A stretch of 64,000 nucleotides of DNA. Source: Bacteroidota bacterium (GTDB taxonomy: Bacteria > Bacteroidota > Bacteroidia > Flavobacteriales > Flavobacteriaceae). Made by a program: the position numbers and the translations under genes. Position 1 is the stretch's first letter; every line of letters begins with the position of its first letter. Below, one piece after another: positions 62,960 through 64,000 of the stretch. The stretch lies in the NCBI GenBank assembly GCA_947447375.1, contig CANFJB010000008.1:41446-105445 (forward strand), in the 5' to 3' direction. The notes under the pieces were generated by a model. That model was given only the letters and a program-made list of their open reading frames with translations, did no database searches and was not told where the DNA came from.

Positions 62960-64000
62960 ATGCTCAAAAAAAGTACTATATTATTTATATTATTGATATG
63001 TTTTTTTGCAAATGCGCAACAAGTAACTACGATTACTGGATTTCTGGGAAGTGGCTATGAAGACGGTAGTTTGGCAACAGCCAAATTCCGAGGACCAAGT
63101 GGAATTTGCGCAGATCCGATAGGTAATTTATATATAGCAGATAGTAATAATAGTTTAATTCGAAAAATTGATATTGTAACTGGAATGGTTAGCACAATTG
63201 CAGGCAGTACTGAGGGTTATTTAGATGGATATGGAACGTCAGCTAAGTTTTTTAGACCAACTGGAATTTGTATGGACAGTAATGGTAATTTATTTGTAAC
63301 TGATGCTTTTAATTGGCGAATTAGAAAAATAAATTTGACCACAGGAATGGTAACTACTTTTGCTGGATCGTCACAAGGGTATGCGAATGGCAATGGCCCA
63401 ATTGCTAAATTTATTGAGCCGATAGCGATTTGCATAGACAATGATGATAACTTATATGTTGCAGATATTCAGGTTAGTAGAATTAGAAAAATAACGCCTT
63501 CAGGGCTTGTTTCTACTTTGGCAGGAAGTGGCGTGGCAGGATTTGCAGATGGTGTGGGTTCAGCTGCAATTTTTTATAATCCCCAAGGACTATGTGTAGA
63601 TGCCCAAAATAATATATATGTTGCAGATTCATCAAATTTTAGAGTTAGAAAAATAACTCCAGATGGAACTGTTACTACAATTGTAGGCGGAACTTACGGC
63701 TATCATGATGGAGCTATTGCAGATGCAATGTTAAAATCGGTAGATGGCATTTGTATGGATAATCAAAACAATTTATATGTTACTGAAAACAATAAGATAA
63801 TCAGAAAAATTGACTTAAATGCTAATGTAGTGAGCACTTTTATGAGTGAAAGTAGTTTGCCAGGAGACCCCTTTGGAATATGCTTTAATAATGGTACTAT
63901 TTATTTTACAGAAGTTAGTAGAGGCAAAATAAAAAAAATAACCAATTTGCTAAATCCTACAACTTTAGAAGAAATTGATTTTAACATTTATCCAAACCCA
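62960..64000 (+). CDS. NHL-repeat propeller protein with type IX sorting domain, 3' end missing
   Basis: Open from ATG 62960 to the window end (347 codons). Signal peptide MLKKSTILFILLICFFANAQ, then about six NHL repeats of the form GICxDxxGNLYIADxxNxxIRKI, each preceded by a TIAGS-type strand, then TTLEEIDFNIYPNP, the start of a T9SS type A sorting domain that continues outside. NHL propellers bind proteins or glycans. A possible weak promoter TTG-N21-TATCTTTA lies at 62889-62920. Confidence 0.88.
   Translation, partial: MLKKSTILFILLICFFANAQQVTTITGFLGSGYEDGSLATAKFRGPSGICADPIGNLYIADSNNSLIRKIDIVTGMVSTIAGSTEGYLDGYGTSAKFFRPTGICMDSNGNLFVTDAFNWRIRKINLTTGMVTTFAGSSQGYANGNGPIAKFIEPIAICIDNDDNLYVADIQVSRIRKITPSGLVSTLAGSGVAGFADGVGSAAIFYNPQGLCVDAQNNIYVADSSNFRVRKITPDGTVTTIVGGTYGYHDGAIADAMLKSVDGICMDNQNNLYVTENNKIIRKIDLNANVVSTFMSESSLPGDPFGICFNNGTIYFTEVSRGKIKKITNLLNPTTLEEIDFNIYPNP

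Overview
The window looks like a piece of a Flavobacterium-type chromosome (Bacteroidota, Flavobacteriaceae). It is AT-rich. Many promoters fit the Bacteroidota pattern TTG-N19-TAnnTTTG. Secreted proteins carry type IX secretion C-terminal sorting tails, and housekeeping genes have the forms usual in this group, such as a long GAPDH and a mitochondrial-type aconitase. Lineage is inferred from these features, not from a database search.

Region 1 (1-28739) is ordinary core chromosome: the end of a parvulin-type isomerase, a MoxR ATPase, aconitase, an APC permease, GAPDH, an HtrA protease, dapF-GNAT-mltG, a lysozyme-like protein, dnaA with a phosphatase and an RsmI-like methylase, a ribD-HAD-IMPACT operon, prmC, an ABC permease, hisS, an alpha/beta hydrolase lipoprotein, the NAD operon nadC-nadA-nadB, and a small Cys-rich protein next to a predicted outer-membrane protein. 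Intrinsic terminators and promoters are well defined here.

Region 2 (28740 to the right edge) is an accessory island. It starts at a 42-bp 3' half of a tRNA-Met(CAT) gene, cut in the anticodon loop as expected for a tyrosine-recombinase attachment site, followed by four 12-bp tandem repeats. Inside are three AbiE-type nucleotidyltransferase toxin/antitoxin modules, a P4/D5-type primase-helicase, a two-component cluster (sensor kinase with TPRs, LytTR regulator, NarL-type regulator), an RteC-family protein, a TIR protein, a receiver/histidine-kinase pair, a PIN-like nuclease, AbiH, an HNH endonuclease, and several secreted, lipoprotein or type IX-sorted proteins. No integrase is visible.

The main discovery candidate is a promoter architecture found six times in the island: two perfect ACACCGTAA sites with a 22-bp period, then exactly 21 bp, then a -7-like box (TAAATTGC and close variants). 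The same half-site, spacing and box precede the LytTR regulator gene itself. Paired 9-bp direct repeats 13 bp apart are the known architecture of LytTR binding sites. The proposal is a self-contained island regulon in which the LytTR protein, whose receiver lacks its phospho-Asp, activates itself, rteC, a PIN-like nuclease, secreted proteins and small ORFs.

Three genes have broken frames: an AbiEii toxin (TGA for Gly in the active-site motif), an HNH endonuclease (TGA where Trp is expected), and a histidine kinase split at an A7 run that is also an in-phase -1 slippery site.
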